Assembly (NCBI GenBank): GCA_936432065.2
Contig: OW386290.2
Coordinates: forward strand, 132,478,677 to 132,542,676
Direction of reading: 5' to 3'
DNA from: Rutpela maculata
Taxonomy: Eukaryota > Arthropoda > Insecta > Coleoptera > Cerambycidae
Length of the DNA: 64,000 nucleotides
Part shown: positions 10,871-22,214 of the stretch, one piece after another
Numbering within the stretch: the stretch's first letter is position 1
Layout of the letters: each line of letters opens with the position of its first letter
The notes under the pieces: generated by a model
Seen by the model: the letters and a program-made list of their open reading frames with translations, nothing else
Databases searched by the model: none
What the model was told of the DNA's origin: nothing
Translations under genes and position numbers: made by a program

Positions 10871-12477
10871 GTAAATAAACATTATTATTATTATTATATT
10901 ATGTTTGTTCAATTTTTAAAATTATAAACAAAATAATACTAAAATAGAATAAATTGCAGTATTGCGCAATATATTATTCTAAAATATGTTTTGATAACGT
11001 ATATCTATACAATAGGCCTTTTCATCATAAGAGCGCGCATGTGCTGCCGCTATGTTTGTTTGCGGGAACTATGAAATGTTCGGACACTTGGATTGTCAAA
11101 ATGGCTGGACCGGTATCATTTTTTCACATTAATTTAGACGAAAGTGTGATAGACGGTGCAAAATTAGTACACAACATTGTGGAAGAAAACACTTGTGCTC
11201 AATTAAGGCGCTGGCTCAAGTATCCTGGCCGTAAAATGAGTGGAAGCAAGAATAAAGAACTGGTTGCAAGGTTAGAATTCAACTATCAACTTATCAATTT
11301 ATATACAAGTGCATTAAAAGAAAACAAATGTGTTTAGTCTACAATATGCTTAATAACATTCTTCGTGCAGTAATTGATAATGCAGTAAAAATATTTTCTG
11401 TTTTTTTTACGAAAATGTAGGGTCAAAAATACAATTGAAAATGAGATTTTTTGTCGATCCTTCTGTGGATAAAGCTGGCTTCTTTTTTTCTAATTCTTTC
11501 AAATAGGTAAACTATATGATATGGCACTACCTATTTTAAAAAAATTGGTAACAGATTCATCATTATTTGTTCGCTCACTATTTCTGTGTTCAAAATATGC
11601 TTCTTAATAGGTACTGCTTTCATATCTATTCAATAAATTGTACAAGTATTTGGAATTAAGTCACTGATTATTTGTTTTAGGTGTAGAAGAACTGGAAGGC
11701 TGCCCTGAAAAAATTATGGAACTCATGTCTAAAGGGTCTTATTAGTACTTAAATACATATAAATTGTACAGAAATTCGCCTCTTTCATTAGCATATAGAA
11801 TAATGTTTACCTATATGAAATAAGAAATACATATTAATGGTGTTTTTTTGCTATTTTCCAAAAATTACTGATTTCCCCGATATTTCAACACCTTTTGCGT
11901 AGAAACCATACGACGTACAAAAAAATGTTAGAGACATAAATTGTAGGTATTTTTTTTTTTTTATTGAATAATATCATAGAATATGTACAAACAAGCCTTC
12001 CAATATAGATTTCTGCGAAAATAATTATCAATTTTTTGAGAAAACAGAAGTTAAAATTAGTGGAGCACAGGTATTTTAAATTGGTGACGTAGGTATTTTG
12101 GCCGATGACGTAGCTGGACTGTTTGGATTTGTTGATAGAATGGTTTTATACAAAACAGTGTGGTGTTGTCAAGTTGAAATTCCTTCTCTAGTTCTAGCAA
12201 AGATAATTGAAGAAAACTGAAGTATAAAGCTTATTTATTAAATCAATTTTAATATATTTATCCATGAAATTTAATTTTCTTATGTAAAAAATAATATGGG
12301 TGAATTATTAAATATTTTAAATAATTTTTAATGCCGATTAGATTTTTAAAAATATAATTTAGCAAAACATGACAACAATGTCAACGGCTAGTCAAATGAC
12401 AGATGTGTTCTAACTTCGCCTTCGTGTTTATTTGAAGCATTTTAGCTTTCGGTATTTGCTGTAATTTACAAATAGAT
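10871..12477. other. Intron segment with one possible gene fragment
   Basis: AT-rich DNA starting with a short TTA repeat (10880-10900). Apart from the 11101-11270 SAP-like reading frame and a splice-like TTGTTTTAG at 11680 followed by a short open stretch (VEELEGCPEKIMELM), nothing is recognised. TGACGTAGGTATTTTGGCC/GATGACGTAGCTGG near 12088-12120 suggests an old duplicated motif. Confidence 0.35.
11101..11270 (+). pseudogene. Possible exon with SAP-like motif from a repeated gene family
   Basis: The ATG at 11101 opens MAGPVSFFHINLDESVIDGA, then KLVHNIVEENTCAQLRRWLK and GRKMSGSKNKELVAR, ending at CAAG|GTTAGA, a weak donor. The ELRRWLKxRGxKxSGSKKELVxR pattern is the N-terminal SAP-like helix-turn-helix of a protein family amplified in insect genomes, often with SWIM zinc-finger or YqaJ-type nuclease domains downstream. 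The usual Cys in WLKCRG is Tyr, one residue is inserted (SKNKE), and no downstream domain is found. Probably a stranded first exon. The identification is by pattern memory. Confidence 0.35.
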
Positions 12478-12627
12478 TTTTTTTTCCTTATGGGTTGCGG
12501 TGCCGAAGCCCCGCTGTACTGAAGCTTAAGCTTGTACTTCATAGTCTAGTTATCCCATTAATCCCGTTCCTCTCCAGAAAGAGAGTATACGGTCAATGGG
12601 AGCTCTGGCTACTTCTTCCGGGGTCAC
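12478..12627 (-). mobile_element. Severely 5'-truncated I/R1-type LINE 3' end
   Basis: Read on the minus strand, the segment ends ...AACCCATAAGGAAAAAA with an A-tail (T-run at 12478). It matches nearly base for base the first 150 bp of the larger copy at 20918-21390, including CCGAAGCCCCGCTGTACTGAAGCTT and the coding end (EEVARAPIDRILSFWRGTGL). A classic 5'-truncated insertion of about 150 bp. Confidence 0.75.
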
Positions 12628-13189
12628 AAATAGTAAATAATGTAATGTAAAAGATATTTTATAAAAGTTGTAGAAACACAAGTATGTGCTTCGGAAAAAA
12701 ACTGTTGCGAAAAAATTGATATTCGAAGAACTTGGTGGCAAACAACAAATAAATCTAACCAATATATCTCTTCCACTTGTATTGTGACAAGAAATTCAAC
12801 TGGTGGCACGCAAGAAATATTGCCACATAATCCTCGCCGTAAGTTTTGTTCACATTTTTAAGATAACTTCTACACAGAGCTGGAGTACTTCAAATAAAAG
12901 TAATTGAAAAAAGTATTTCAAATACTTTCAGTATTTGAAGTACTTTGCTTCAAATCCTTTCGATTCTTAGTATTTGGTACTTGGTATTTGAAATACTTTG
13001 CTTCGAGTATTTGGATTTGGTATTTGGTTTTCAGAAATACTGGTATTTGAATTACTTTGCTTGGTATTTCAAATACTCTCCGGTATTTCAAGTACTGTCC
13101 CGGTATTTGAAGTACTAGACTTAACAATTTATAGTATTTGAAATATGTTTTTTGATATTTCAATTAGTTAAAAGTATTTGAAGTCCTTG

Positions 13190-14804
13190 TAGTTCCATGT
13201 TTTAGATATTTTAAAAAACAAATTTCACTAAAAAATTGTTACTACATAGCTGTTTTTATTCAGTAATCAGTGTTAACATTATGTGGGCAGTGGGGGATCC
13301 AGGGGGTTGGCTATAGATGCTATAGCCCAGGGCGGCAAAACCCAGGGACGGCAAACTTTTTGAAAAATAGCAAAGGCACATAAAAACAAAAAAATATTAT
13401 TATTAGTATGTACTAAGTATCAGAACATTAATTTATTTAAGAATGTGTTTTTTTTATTTTAACTAGACTAAAGTTCCTTATTATAGTCAACTGTACAGGG
13501 TGGTCACGCGAACGTTAGAACCTCATTTAACTTCGTTATTTTTGGAGTTACGTAAAAACGTTTAAAAATAAAAGTTATGAGAAATCACGTTTATTTTCCA
13601 AAAATCATTTCAGAAAAACAATTAAAAGTCAAATTTCTGAGATACAAGTTTTACTTTGGTTTTTTTTTAAATGGAATACCCCATATATTTTTACACCATT
13701 AGAAAGGCCATAGAAAAACCTTTTTCAATGATGTATGACGTATGGAATTTTTCTTAAAAACTATAGTAGATATTATAAGTTTTATATTTTCTTACAATAA
13801 GTCATGGTAGTCCGAAATAGTAGTTTGTGCAACAAGAGTGGATTTGATATCCATATCGCGCGATAAAGAAGTTTGAGCACGACGCCGTAGGCGGAGTGCT
13901 CAAATCTTTTGAGTGCGATATGGATAATCCACTCGAGTTGTATGTACAGCATACTTTTTCTACGACCAGCTTAAAAAACTACAATATTTATTAAACATTA
14001 ATATATTACACAAATACACACTGACAGTTACTTTGACAGCTTACGCACTAATTTGATTTTAAAATGAATAGTTGCATATGTACTTAATACACGAACTGTG
14101 ATTGGTCCGTTTCATTTCATATCCATCCTAGAACTGATATGAAATATATTCGTTCAGTTGCCTGGAATTGCATACTTATCCATTCTACAGACTGTACAGA
14201 AAACAGTAAATTTATATAAGGGAGTAGAAAAAATATATATCAATTATTGAAATTCTCCATTTTATTTAAAATAAAGTGAAATTAAATACTAACATGTATC
14301 TAACATATTGTTTATTTTAATTTACATACTTTTGTTTTCCATGGATAATTTGATAAATTGTAAATTTATAGTAAATTAGACAAATTTTTTTTAAGATAAA
14401 TACCATGTATATAATTAAGAAGCTTTTTTTTATGGCTTTTCAAATGGTGTAATTATATATTGGACATTATTTTAATCAAATGCATTTTTTATTTTGATTA
14501 TATTTTGGACTTATGGTTTTTGGACAATTCTGAATAAGTTTCATTAACAAAATTTTCCGATAAAAATATGCCTAATATGATTTTTTTTATTTTCCCCGCA
14601 TATATTGGTACTGCAGGTGGCTTTGCATTTGTAGGAGGCGAATGCTTTTCTGGTCATAAGTAGATCCTAATTGGTTCCATACTTAAGTAAAATTTGATTC
14701 AAATCGGAAAAAAATAAAAAGTTATTGGGCTGTTACCATTTCAAGTGAAACACACTGTATAAAAGCTAGTGATAAAAAATAATTGAATTAAAAATTTTTC
14801 AATA
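13190..14804. other. hAT interior with secondary insertions
   Basis: A GGGGGATCCAGGGGGTTGG patch lies near 13290. A mariner-MITE-like end (TACAGGGTGGTCACGCG) is at about 13494, and a possible opposite end (CACACTGTATAAA) near 14750. Between them is an inserted block (about 13800-14235) with hairpin TTTGAGCACGACGCC/GGCGGAGTGCTCAAA (13870-13905) and GATATCCATATCGC/GCGATATGGATAATC. No open frames of note. Boundaries are unproven. Confidence 0.4.
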
Positions 14805-14997
14805 CTTAAATGACTTTGACACCCAACTTGCTTCTCAGTAAAAACAGTTTTTATCGGTTTAATACATGCCTTGCATCATCAGCTGTAGAAAGACCACCCT
14901 TTTCATTTACTGAAATTATAAATGCTCCTAGAAGAAATGCATTAACTAATGGAAATTTCGAAAATTTGGTGCTATTGAAAGCTAATGGAAATAGATA
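14805..14997 (+). pseudogene. hAT transposase C-terminal dimerisation remnant
   Basis: The frame ending at the stop at 14997 reads CLASSAVERPPFSFTEI, INAPRRNALTNGNFENLV and LLKANGNR. This aligns with the hAT dimerisation signature S(S/A)AAVERLFSxxGxIxxxxRxxLxxxNFExLxxLKxN. It sits in the orientation expected inside the hAT at 12875-15853. The insertion of Pro-Pro within ERLFSF and the loss of all upstream transposase show it is dead. Confidence 0.72.
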
Positions 14998-15861
14998 GAT
15001 CTCAATTTTATTATTTGTACTTGTACTTACCTAAAATTATTACTATGTTTTATATACAGTATCGGCCAGGACTTAAGTGTTGCATAGTTTCAACGACTTA
15101 ACCGACCGCCCACAATAAAGGGGTCTACCAGAGCTCTAGCATAGGGGCAAATAGTGACACGAATCATCAAGCATCAAGGCGGAAACAAATTGAAATTCCA
15201 CAGACAGGCTGCCCACGCACATGTGGTGGGGAAAGCAGGTGGCACGATTGTAGGATGTGTTATATGATAAAAAAGAATAGAATAGTTGCTTTACTCTCGC
15301 TTGCTCTTATTGCCCATACCCAAGCGAACATTTTCCGATAGTGTATAAGTTGATTTTCTTTATTACTTTCCTGACATTTGAAGGGAAATCGACCACAGCA
15401 ATATTTTTTTTTATTGGTTTTTATATTTATATAATAATAAATAATTTTTTCTATTGTTTTTGAATGATGCTGAGTTAAAGAAAGCTGTTAATAAATATTA
15501 ATAATAACAAATTATTAAGAGAAAAACTTAATAAATAAAATTTTTTATGGGTATTGGAAGAACTGTGGAGCATTTGAAATATGTTAAAGTACTTGAAATA
15601 CTTGAGTATTTGAAATACTTTAGAGTAATTGAACTACTTTGAGATTTGAAGTACCTAGTGAAGTACTTCAAATAATCTGAAATATTTGAAATACGGTACT
15701 TGCGATTTACTTGAAGTACTTTCGACAAGTATTTGGTATTTGAATTACTTTGCTTCAGGTCATAGTACTTGGGAATTGGAGCAGCAAGTACTTCGTCAGG
15801 TACTTGGTATTTGGTACTTCAAATACTTTCATTGGGTACTTTCAACAGCTCTGCTTCTACA

Positions 15862-17633
15862 TAATAACAAATATAAATACCTTTTAATTCCTTCTAAATA
15901 CATGTGTATAATATTTATTGATATTCAAGATATTGAGAAAAATAGAAGTGTCATAGGTAAAATAATGTAAAGTAAATACACAATTTGGCATTCATATAAG
16001 TTAGTTACAGTCTAAGCGAAAGCTGTCTATGATTGGTTAAATTATTTCCCGCCAAATAAAATCATTTGAAATCTGTGTCTAGACGGGCGTATTCTTATTT
16101 GTTATTTTTATTTAAGAAATTATTGTTTTGGTTTAAATTGATTATGCAGTAATTGTTAAAATAATAACTTTACTTCACCAAAACTGAATTAAAAAAAATG
16201 GAAAACACCCCATTTTCTGTTCTTTATTTTATTACAGGCCTACTTTTTGCATAAATAGCTTGCTTTGCAAGGTATAAGCCGAAAACCACTAAAAAACATT
16301 ATTTTTAATGATTTTTCGATGATTTCTCATATTTGCAGGGAAAATTTTTGTTGGACGACTCCAGATTCGTGTTCACCACACCAAAAAACAAAAGAAACTA
16401 CTAAAAACAATTAGACCAGAACTTTCCACTTCAAACTACCATTTGATTGGACTATTTGGGGAAGGTGTATCAGATAACTTGCCAAAGGTGGATTCAAGCT
16501 TGACATACGAATTTGATACAAACAGTTTAACAACCCTCCATAAAACAAGTGACGTGACAAACTATTAACTTAAAAAAAAAAGATATACAAGACCCCATTG
16601 AATTGGTGATTAGTAGATTAGTATATTAATTGACTGATTATATATATTAATTTTTAAGTGTTATCTCACTGATTGTTACAAAGCATGAATATGCAGTATA
16701 ATAATTTACTGCAAAAAATATTTTATATTGGTACATGTCCACTTTGAAATGTTTATAATTTGTTCTCAACGTTTATTATATAGATTATAAAACTGCTAAT
16801 AAACCACAAACTTTCAGTTTACCCATACCTGATCTATTAGTAAATTTAACTACTAGAAAGCTACGATCTTGAAAATGACAAGTAATTGTGAAAATGGCCA
16901 TAAGTATTATTTGTTTGTTAATTATTGTTTCCCTCAGTTTGTTGATAGTTAATGAGCAGAAAAAACAGTCAAACAATGTAATAAATATGATTTGAATTCT
17001 TGACATGTGAACCTTACTATGTAGTTTTCTTTCAATGTTAGGATATGTCTCAAACCATATAAAAAGCAAAAGGTAGTTGCAACTCACAGTGTCGTCAAAC
17101 AAACAAACAAATCCATTGCTAAGCTGTAGGTGAATTAAACCCTGTTGAATGAAACAAACTGCACCAAAATATTGACGTTAAAACAACAATATTAAGCAGT
17201 GATATACAGAAATAACTGTGACAAAAATAAACATCCCTGTGTTGATGGTTCACACAGAGGCAGGTCCAGCAGTAAAAAGTGCAAAATAACACTTCCTGTA
17301 TTCTAAATATAACCTCTTTGATTTAGGTCTATTTATGACAGGTCTCAGACGATACATTTACTTAAAACACCTTGTCTGATATAAAGATGCTTCTGGAGGG
17401 AGGGGGTAAGAGTAATTTGCAAAATGGCAATGACAAGTTAAAAGAATCGTATCAATTACTTTTCTGAGTTTCATTATTTACACTGGCATTTCTTAAACTG
17501 TGTAACAATAATGGCATTAGGTAAGAAAAACAAACCAAGTATAGAGAAATTAATAGTTCCTAAAAATTAATTTTTCATTTTCTCTTTTTTAAGACTATAA
17601 TAACACTGACAACCAAAATTAATGCACCACCAG
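15862..17633. other. Intron segment, one open stretch
   Basis: AT-rich. It holds the open stretch 16339-16568 (listed separately) and otherwise no recognisable gene. The frame at 16785-17102 shows no known motif. Confidence 0.4.
16339..16568 (+). other. Unidentified open stretch preceded by a splice-acceptor-like site
   Basis: After CTCATATTTGCAG an open frame of 76 codons runs to TAA: KIFVGRLQIRVHHTKKQKK, LLKTIRPELSTSNYHLIG, LFGEGVSDNLPKVDSSLTY. Its composition is more protein-like than neighbouring frames, and it could be the last exon of a nested plus-strand gene or mobile-element gene, perhaps the one starting near 11101. I do not recognise the family. Possibly chance. Confidence 0.25.
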
Positions 17634-18891
17634 AAAGGACCCCAGAACAAAACCCATGAAAATGTTGATTCGGTGGAATCGGCTGAAATTTTGATATTTT
17701 GTAGTTCAAGTCATGCTGATCAAAAGTTCTTATTACATTGAGTCAATCCTATGGACAGTTTTTGAGATACAGCTTTTCAAAGTTAGGTAATTTGCGTCAT
17801 TTTAGACATTCAAGAACTTTTTACTCTTAAACTATTAACTTTAGCAAAAAATTGCAAGGGTCGAAATATGTTTGTTCAAGTCCAATAAAGCTCAAGAATT
17901 TTTTTCAGAATTTTTTTATCAATTTTTAGGTTAGGTAAAATATATATATGTCATATTTTGGCATGCTTCGGTGGGATTGGCTGAAACTTTGCTATTTTGT
18001 AGTTAAAGTCATGCTGATCAAAAATTCCTATTGCACTGAGAGGATCCTAGGAGCACTTGAAGGTCCTAATAACGAGGTAACAGATAATCTATATGTACAT
18101 GTTTATGAATGGCTTCCAGCATGTTTGTGTACTGCGTGCATGCGTGTGTATGTATGTGTCAGTATCTACCTTACAAGGTTTTCTGGAAATATCGATGACA
18201 AACTTCTGGTGCAGATTCTACATGCAAAAATATGTCCGCAAATACCTTGAGCTTTGAAAATTGCTCCCAAAAACTGATTATTATTTTATATTTCAGAAAC
18301 TTTTGATTTACAGGGACGTGACATTATAAACATATTGACAGTAATGCAAGCTTATTTTAACATTACATTACTTTTTTTGTGCACGTACACTAACACACCG
18401 GAAGCCATTCATAAACACGTACATATAGATTACCCGTTACCTTGTTATTAGGACCTTCAAGCACTCCTGGAGCGAAAACCACTCATAGGATCGACTCAGT
18501 GCAACAGGAATTTTTGATCAGCGTGACTTTAACTACAAAATAGCAAAGTTTCAGCTAATCCCACCGAAGTATGCCAAAATATGACATATATATATTTTAC
18601 CTAACCTAAAAATCGAAAAAAATTCTGAAAAAAATTCTTGAGCTTTATTGGACTTGAACAAAAATATTTCGACCCTTGCAGTTTTTTGCTAATGTTAATA
18701 GTTTAAGAGTAAAAAGTTCTTGAATGTCTAAAATAATGCAAATTACCTAACTTGGACAAGCTGTATCTCAAAAACTGTCCATAGGATTGGCTCGATGTAA
18801 TAAGAACTTTTGATCAGCATGACTTGAACTACAAAATACCAGCCGATTCCACCGAATCAACATTTTCATGGGTTTTGTTCCGGGGTCCTTT
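17634..18891. mobile_element. Fold-back DNA element 2 (ends AAAGGACCCC/GGGGTCCTTT)
   Basis: A near-complete palindrome of 1.26 kb with arms over 500 bp. AAAGGACCCCAGAACAAAAC at the left pairs with GTTTTGTTCCGGGGTCCTTT at the right. TTCAAGTCATGCTGATCAAAAG pairs with CTTTTGATCAGCATGACTTGAA, and GGTTAGGTAAAATATATATATG with its reverse near 18590. The centre (about 18130-18390) is GT-rich (GTGTATGTATGTGTC). The 100-codon frame at 17948-18250 is arm sequence, not a gene. Arm similarity is high, so the insertion or arm conversion is fairly recent. Confidence 0.85.
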
Positions 18892-20916
18892 ATCGTGAAG
18901 CTGATTTTTTTCTAAATTTTTTGTTTGTTTTGTTTTGTAGGCTTACTTTTCTGGAATGTAAAACCATACTGACATAAAAATTATTTTTTATTTACGTACA
19001 CGGCTTAGCAGTAAACCTTTTTTTTTTAATTTAAGACACCTTCTGGCCAAGAACTACTAAAAAGCACAAAGAAAATAGGTATAAAATTTCAATCACATGT
19101 CTTAATAATAAAATATTTCTATCAACGTTCGGTTCATCAAATCTCCCTAAAAATTGTACAACTTTTAGGGAGATTTGATTTGAAATATTTTATTTATTAA
19201 GACATGAAATTTTATGCTTATTTTTTTTGTGCTTTTTAGTAGTTCTTGGTTTTGAAATGTAATAAATGTTTGTTTGTGATAGAGTATCCTCTAGAGATCC
19301 TAGAAAGAACACCTCGTAAGGGAGCTTTCTTAAAATATATTGGCATCGTGAGACTTAGACCATCAGTATATAGAAAGAATGGTTATTTTCTTGTCTTTTC
19401 ATATTGAATGTTAGATACAGTAATATAAGTGTATGAAAGAAGTTGACAAGTCAGTTCGTAAGGGAACTTCTAGTTGATATTCTAGCTTGGCCAGTAAGCA
19501 AAATAATACTTTATATTATTATGTTGTCACCAAAATTGCATAAGTTTGCAAAGTTTCAAATTGATATGACAATTAGAACTGGGTGAAAAGTGAATTGTAA
19601 GATTTGCTTACAATGTTACAGGTGAAGTTAATAGAAGCATGTTAAAAATATAGTTTTGCTCTAATAAAATCTAGGGGACATATTATAACAAAAATTACTG
19701 AAATTGCCCATTGCAAATCAGTAGGTGATGGGTCATGTAGGAGCAAACAAGGGCGTAGATTTCGACAAATGTCAACACAAATAATATTGATATAAACAAT
19801 GCTAACATCACTAAAAATTACCTGAGCGTCGTCACGTCTACTGTCTCTACTGCAAACACCATTTACCTGTAATATACCCAAAACACATGCAGAGTGAGTA
19901 ATGATGGTTAGTGCAATGTTTTTGATGTAAAAGAATTTTAACGGTCTAGTTTTTTGTCAATTTGAATGAATCATGCAATTTAAATTTCAGATAACACTCT
20001 AAAACTTCAGATATGTTTTTAGTAAATGCTACTAGAAAAATAACCACATTTTTGCAACAAAAAGGAAAAAACTAGGGGACGATGAAACTTTACGTAGTTG
20101 TTCATTTTTGCCTACTCTTTGAAGAACTAATGAGGAGTTTTATTTGGAGGGACGCGAAGGAGTTTTTTTGTAAAAATTTCGAAAAACAAGTGTTTTCATG
20201 AAAAATGTATTTTTTAGAGTTTATAAAAATTTCCGTTAATTCACATACAGTTTCAATAAAAATTGACACAGGTACATAGTTTTGAAGTTATAGCCTTTTT
20301 ACCCCTCTGAAAAGATCAAATTTGTACATCCTATTTTAGGAACTAACTACAATGCATTGCACATCAAAAATACTTTACTATTAAGAGGGGACAAGGCAAT
20401 GAAATCAGAGGGGAGCAGGTGGCAATGAGCCAGTGTGAAGAGAGATCTTCATAATAAACAAATTTTAGCTAAAAACTTTCTTCAACAGAAGTGTAGTATT
20501 CATTTACTTACAAGAATATATTTTTTTCAGTTTAATAACACCAGCTGTTTGGCTAAAAACTGCTTTTTCCTAGTCAAGATTTTTAGCAGATGGTGCCACC
20601 TACAGCACTACAATAGGGCGTCTGCATCATGCATAATCTTAAATTTTAAGTTTTTCAAGTTTATTCTAATTTTTAATGTTTGTAGCCTTACTGGCTCCAA
20701 GCAAATATTTAAAAATTCACGTAAATAATTTTTCAATATTGTCGATTAATAAACTGCTAATTACAGGTTATATTTCCAACCCATAAAAAGAGTCCTATTT
20801 TATTAGGACAAAGTATTTAGAACTTCATTCATAAACATTACACTGAACTAGATTTTAGTTGAAAATACAAGAACCAGGCAGAAATTTTAATAATAGCTGC
20901 CTAATACTCTTAAATC
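18892..20916. other. Intron segment with a small palindrome, no gene
   Basis: Contains the palindromic element at 19047-19249 and otherwise no recognisable feature. A purine-rich stretch (GAGGGGACAAGGCAATGAAATCAGAGGGGAGCAGG) lies at about 20377-20420, and GATGGTGCCACCTACAGCACT at 20588. Confidence 0.4.
19047..19249. repeat. Palindromic MITE-like element
   Basis: CCAAGAACTACTAAAAAGCACA at the left is mirrored by TGTGCTTTTTAGTAGTTCTTGG at the right. Inner pairs are CATGTCTTAATAATAAAATATTTC with GAAATATTTTATTTATTAAGACATG, and ATCAAATCTCCCTAAAA with TTTTAGGGAGATTTGAT. About 200 bp with no coding capacity. Confidence 0.75.
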
Positions 20917-21390
20917 TTTTTTTTTTTTTTTTTCCTTATGGGTTGTGGTGCCGAAGCCCCGCTGTACTGAAGCTTGAGCTTATTGCACCCCATAGTCTCG
21001 TTATCCCATTAATTCCGTTCCTCTCCAGAAGGAGAGTATACGGTCAATGGGAGCTCTGGCTATTTCTTCCGGGGTTACGGTTAGTCCCCCGAAGTGTGAG
21101 AACCTCTCAGCCGCTAAGGCTGGGCATTCACATAGTATGTGGTGAGGAGTTTCTTCATCCTCGCCACATATCCTGCATTCTGGATTATCTTTCACACCTA
21201 TGTTAGTTAGGTGTCTATTCAGTGTGCAGTGTTCTGTTAGGATTCCCACTGCACATCTCAGCTGTTTTCTGCTCAGCTTTAGCAATTCGTTGGTCTTTGT
21301 CATGGATGGCCCGCCGGTGATGAACATGCGTGACTGCCTCATCCCCGGCGCGCCAGTCCAATACAAGATATGTTTCTGCCTCAATATCAA
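20917..21390 (-). mobile_element. I/R1-type LINE 3' fragment with C-terminal zinc knuckle
   Basis: On the minus strand the frame reads GMRQSRMFITGGPSMTKTNE, LLKLSRKQLRCAVGILTEHC, then LNRHLTNIGVKDNPECRICG and EDEETPHHILCECPAL, ending in FWRGTELMG. The CxxC...HH.LCEC knuckle after the RNase H domain is typical of I- and R1-related LINEs. The 3' end carries an A-tail (T-run 20917-20934). The 5' end is truncated against a Penelope-type relic. Confidence 0.8.
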
Positions 21391-21868
21391 ATCTATTGAC
21401 TACAAGGCATAGCTTTTCAGATAATCCGTATACATAAGGAATTAACGTTGTGTACTGCTGTTCAGGTTTTTGTCGTACCTGATTAAAATTTTCTGTATAT
21501 AAGAAAGTTCTATCAACAAAGTCTTCAGAGTATTGATTCTTTATCAGAACCTCTTTTATGAAGCGTTTCTCACTGTTTAATATTTCATCATCAAAAGAAA
21601 TTATTTTGGCCCTATCACATAAACATTTTATGACACTTTTTAACATGCATCGACTGATTTGAGTTAAAATTCAAATAGCTGTTGGTGTGTGTTGATTTTC
21701 TATAAACGCTTGTTTCAACTGTATGGTTTACTCTTTTAATTAAAACATCTAAAAATGGTAGTTCATTTCCACTTTCTACTTCTAATGTAAAAATAGAGGG
21801 TTCCTTATTATTTATTATTTCTAAAAATTTATATAGAAAATCGACTTTATGGACTAAATTGCAAATGG
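21391..21868 (-). mobile_element. Penelope-like element fragment (RT C-terminal part)
   Basis: Two overlapping minus-strand frames give VHKVDFLYKFLEIINNKEPS, LEVESGNELPFLDVLIKRVN, HTVETSVYRKSTHTNSYLNF and NSNQSMH, then after a frameshift VIKCLCDRAKIISFDDEI and QQYTTLIPYVYGLSEK. FLDVLI.R....T.VYRK.THT..YLNFNS.....K..VI..L..RA is a signature of Penelope-like RTs. No YxDD block or GIY-YIG domain remains. Confidence 0.75.
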
Positions 21869-22140
21869 ATTGCTACCCCGTCAGCCCTTACCTACATCGG
21901 ATTTTGTTCTGTTTTCATGAAGTATAAGTAAACAGTTATTTTTACACTAAAGATGGTTAATGCACAAACTATATTAAAAAAGTTACAATATAATATTTTA
22001 CTTTTTCTGGATCGCTACCCCGTCAGCTTCTACCTATATCAGATTTTGTTGTGTTCTCTTGAAATATATAAATATAGCTATTTTTCCACCGAAAATGGTT
22101 AACACAAACAATATTAAAAAAAAGTTATTAATTTATACAA
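21869..22140. repeat. Two diverged tandem repeats of about 135 bp
   Basis: GGATTGCTACCCCGTCAGCCC...CCTACATCGGATTTTGTTCTGTT at about 21869 recurs as GGATCGCTACCCCGTCAGCTT...CCTATATCAGATTTTGTTGTGTT at about 22008, each followed by AAGATGGTTAA/AAAATGGTTAA and an ATATTAAAAAA tail. It adjoins the Penelope relic, and such elements often end in repeats, so it may belong to it. Confidence 0.5.
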
Positions 22141-22214
22141 CATAAAAGAAAGAAAAATATGGAGGATTGCCAAAAAGATTTCACTTTCACTGTTTTAGAT
22201 ATCTTTAGATATTA

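Larger units (their letters stand above)
12875..15853. mobile_element. hAT DNA transposon with 8-bp target duplication
   Basis: Ends are CAGAGCTG... and ...CAGCTCTG, a short hAT-like inverted repeat, flanked by identical 8-bp CTTCTACA at 12867-12874 and 15854-15861. Both subterminal regions (about 12880-13185 and 15575-15845) are dense arrays of degenerate AAGTATTTGAAATACTT motifs on both strands, as often seen in hAT subterminal repeats that bind transposase. A decayed hAT C-terminal dimerisation segment lies inside (14805-14997). The internal 13.3-14.8 kb holds further insertions. Confidence 0.88.

Noticed and set aside
12880..15845. GTATTTGAAATAC tracts as a satellite or CRISPR-like array
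   Set aside because: Irregular spacing and both orientations; they are subterminal repeats of the flanked hAT element.
17948..18250. 100-codon plus-strand frame
   Set aside because: Lies in an arm and the GT-rich centre of fold-back element 2; composition explained by the palindrome.
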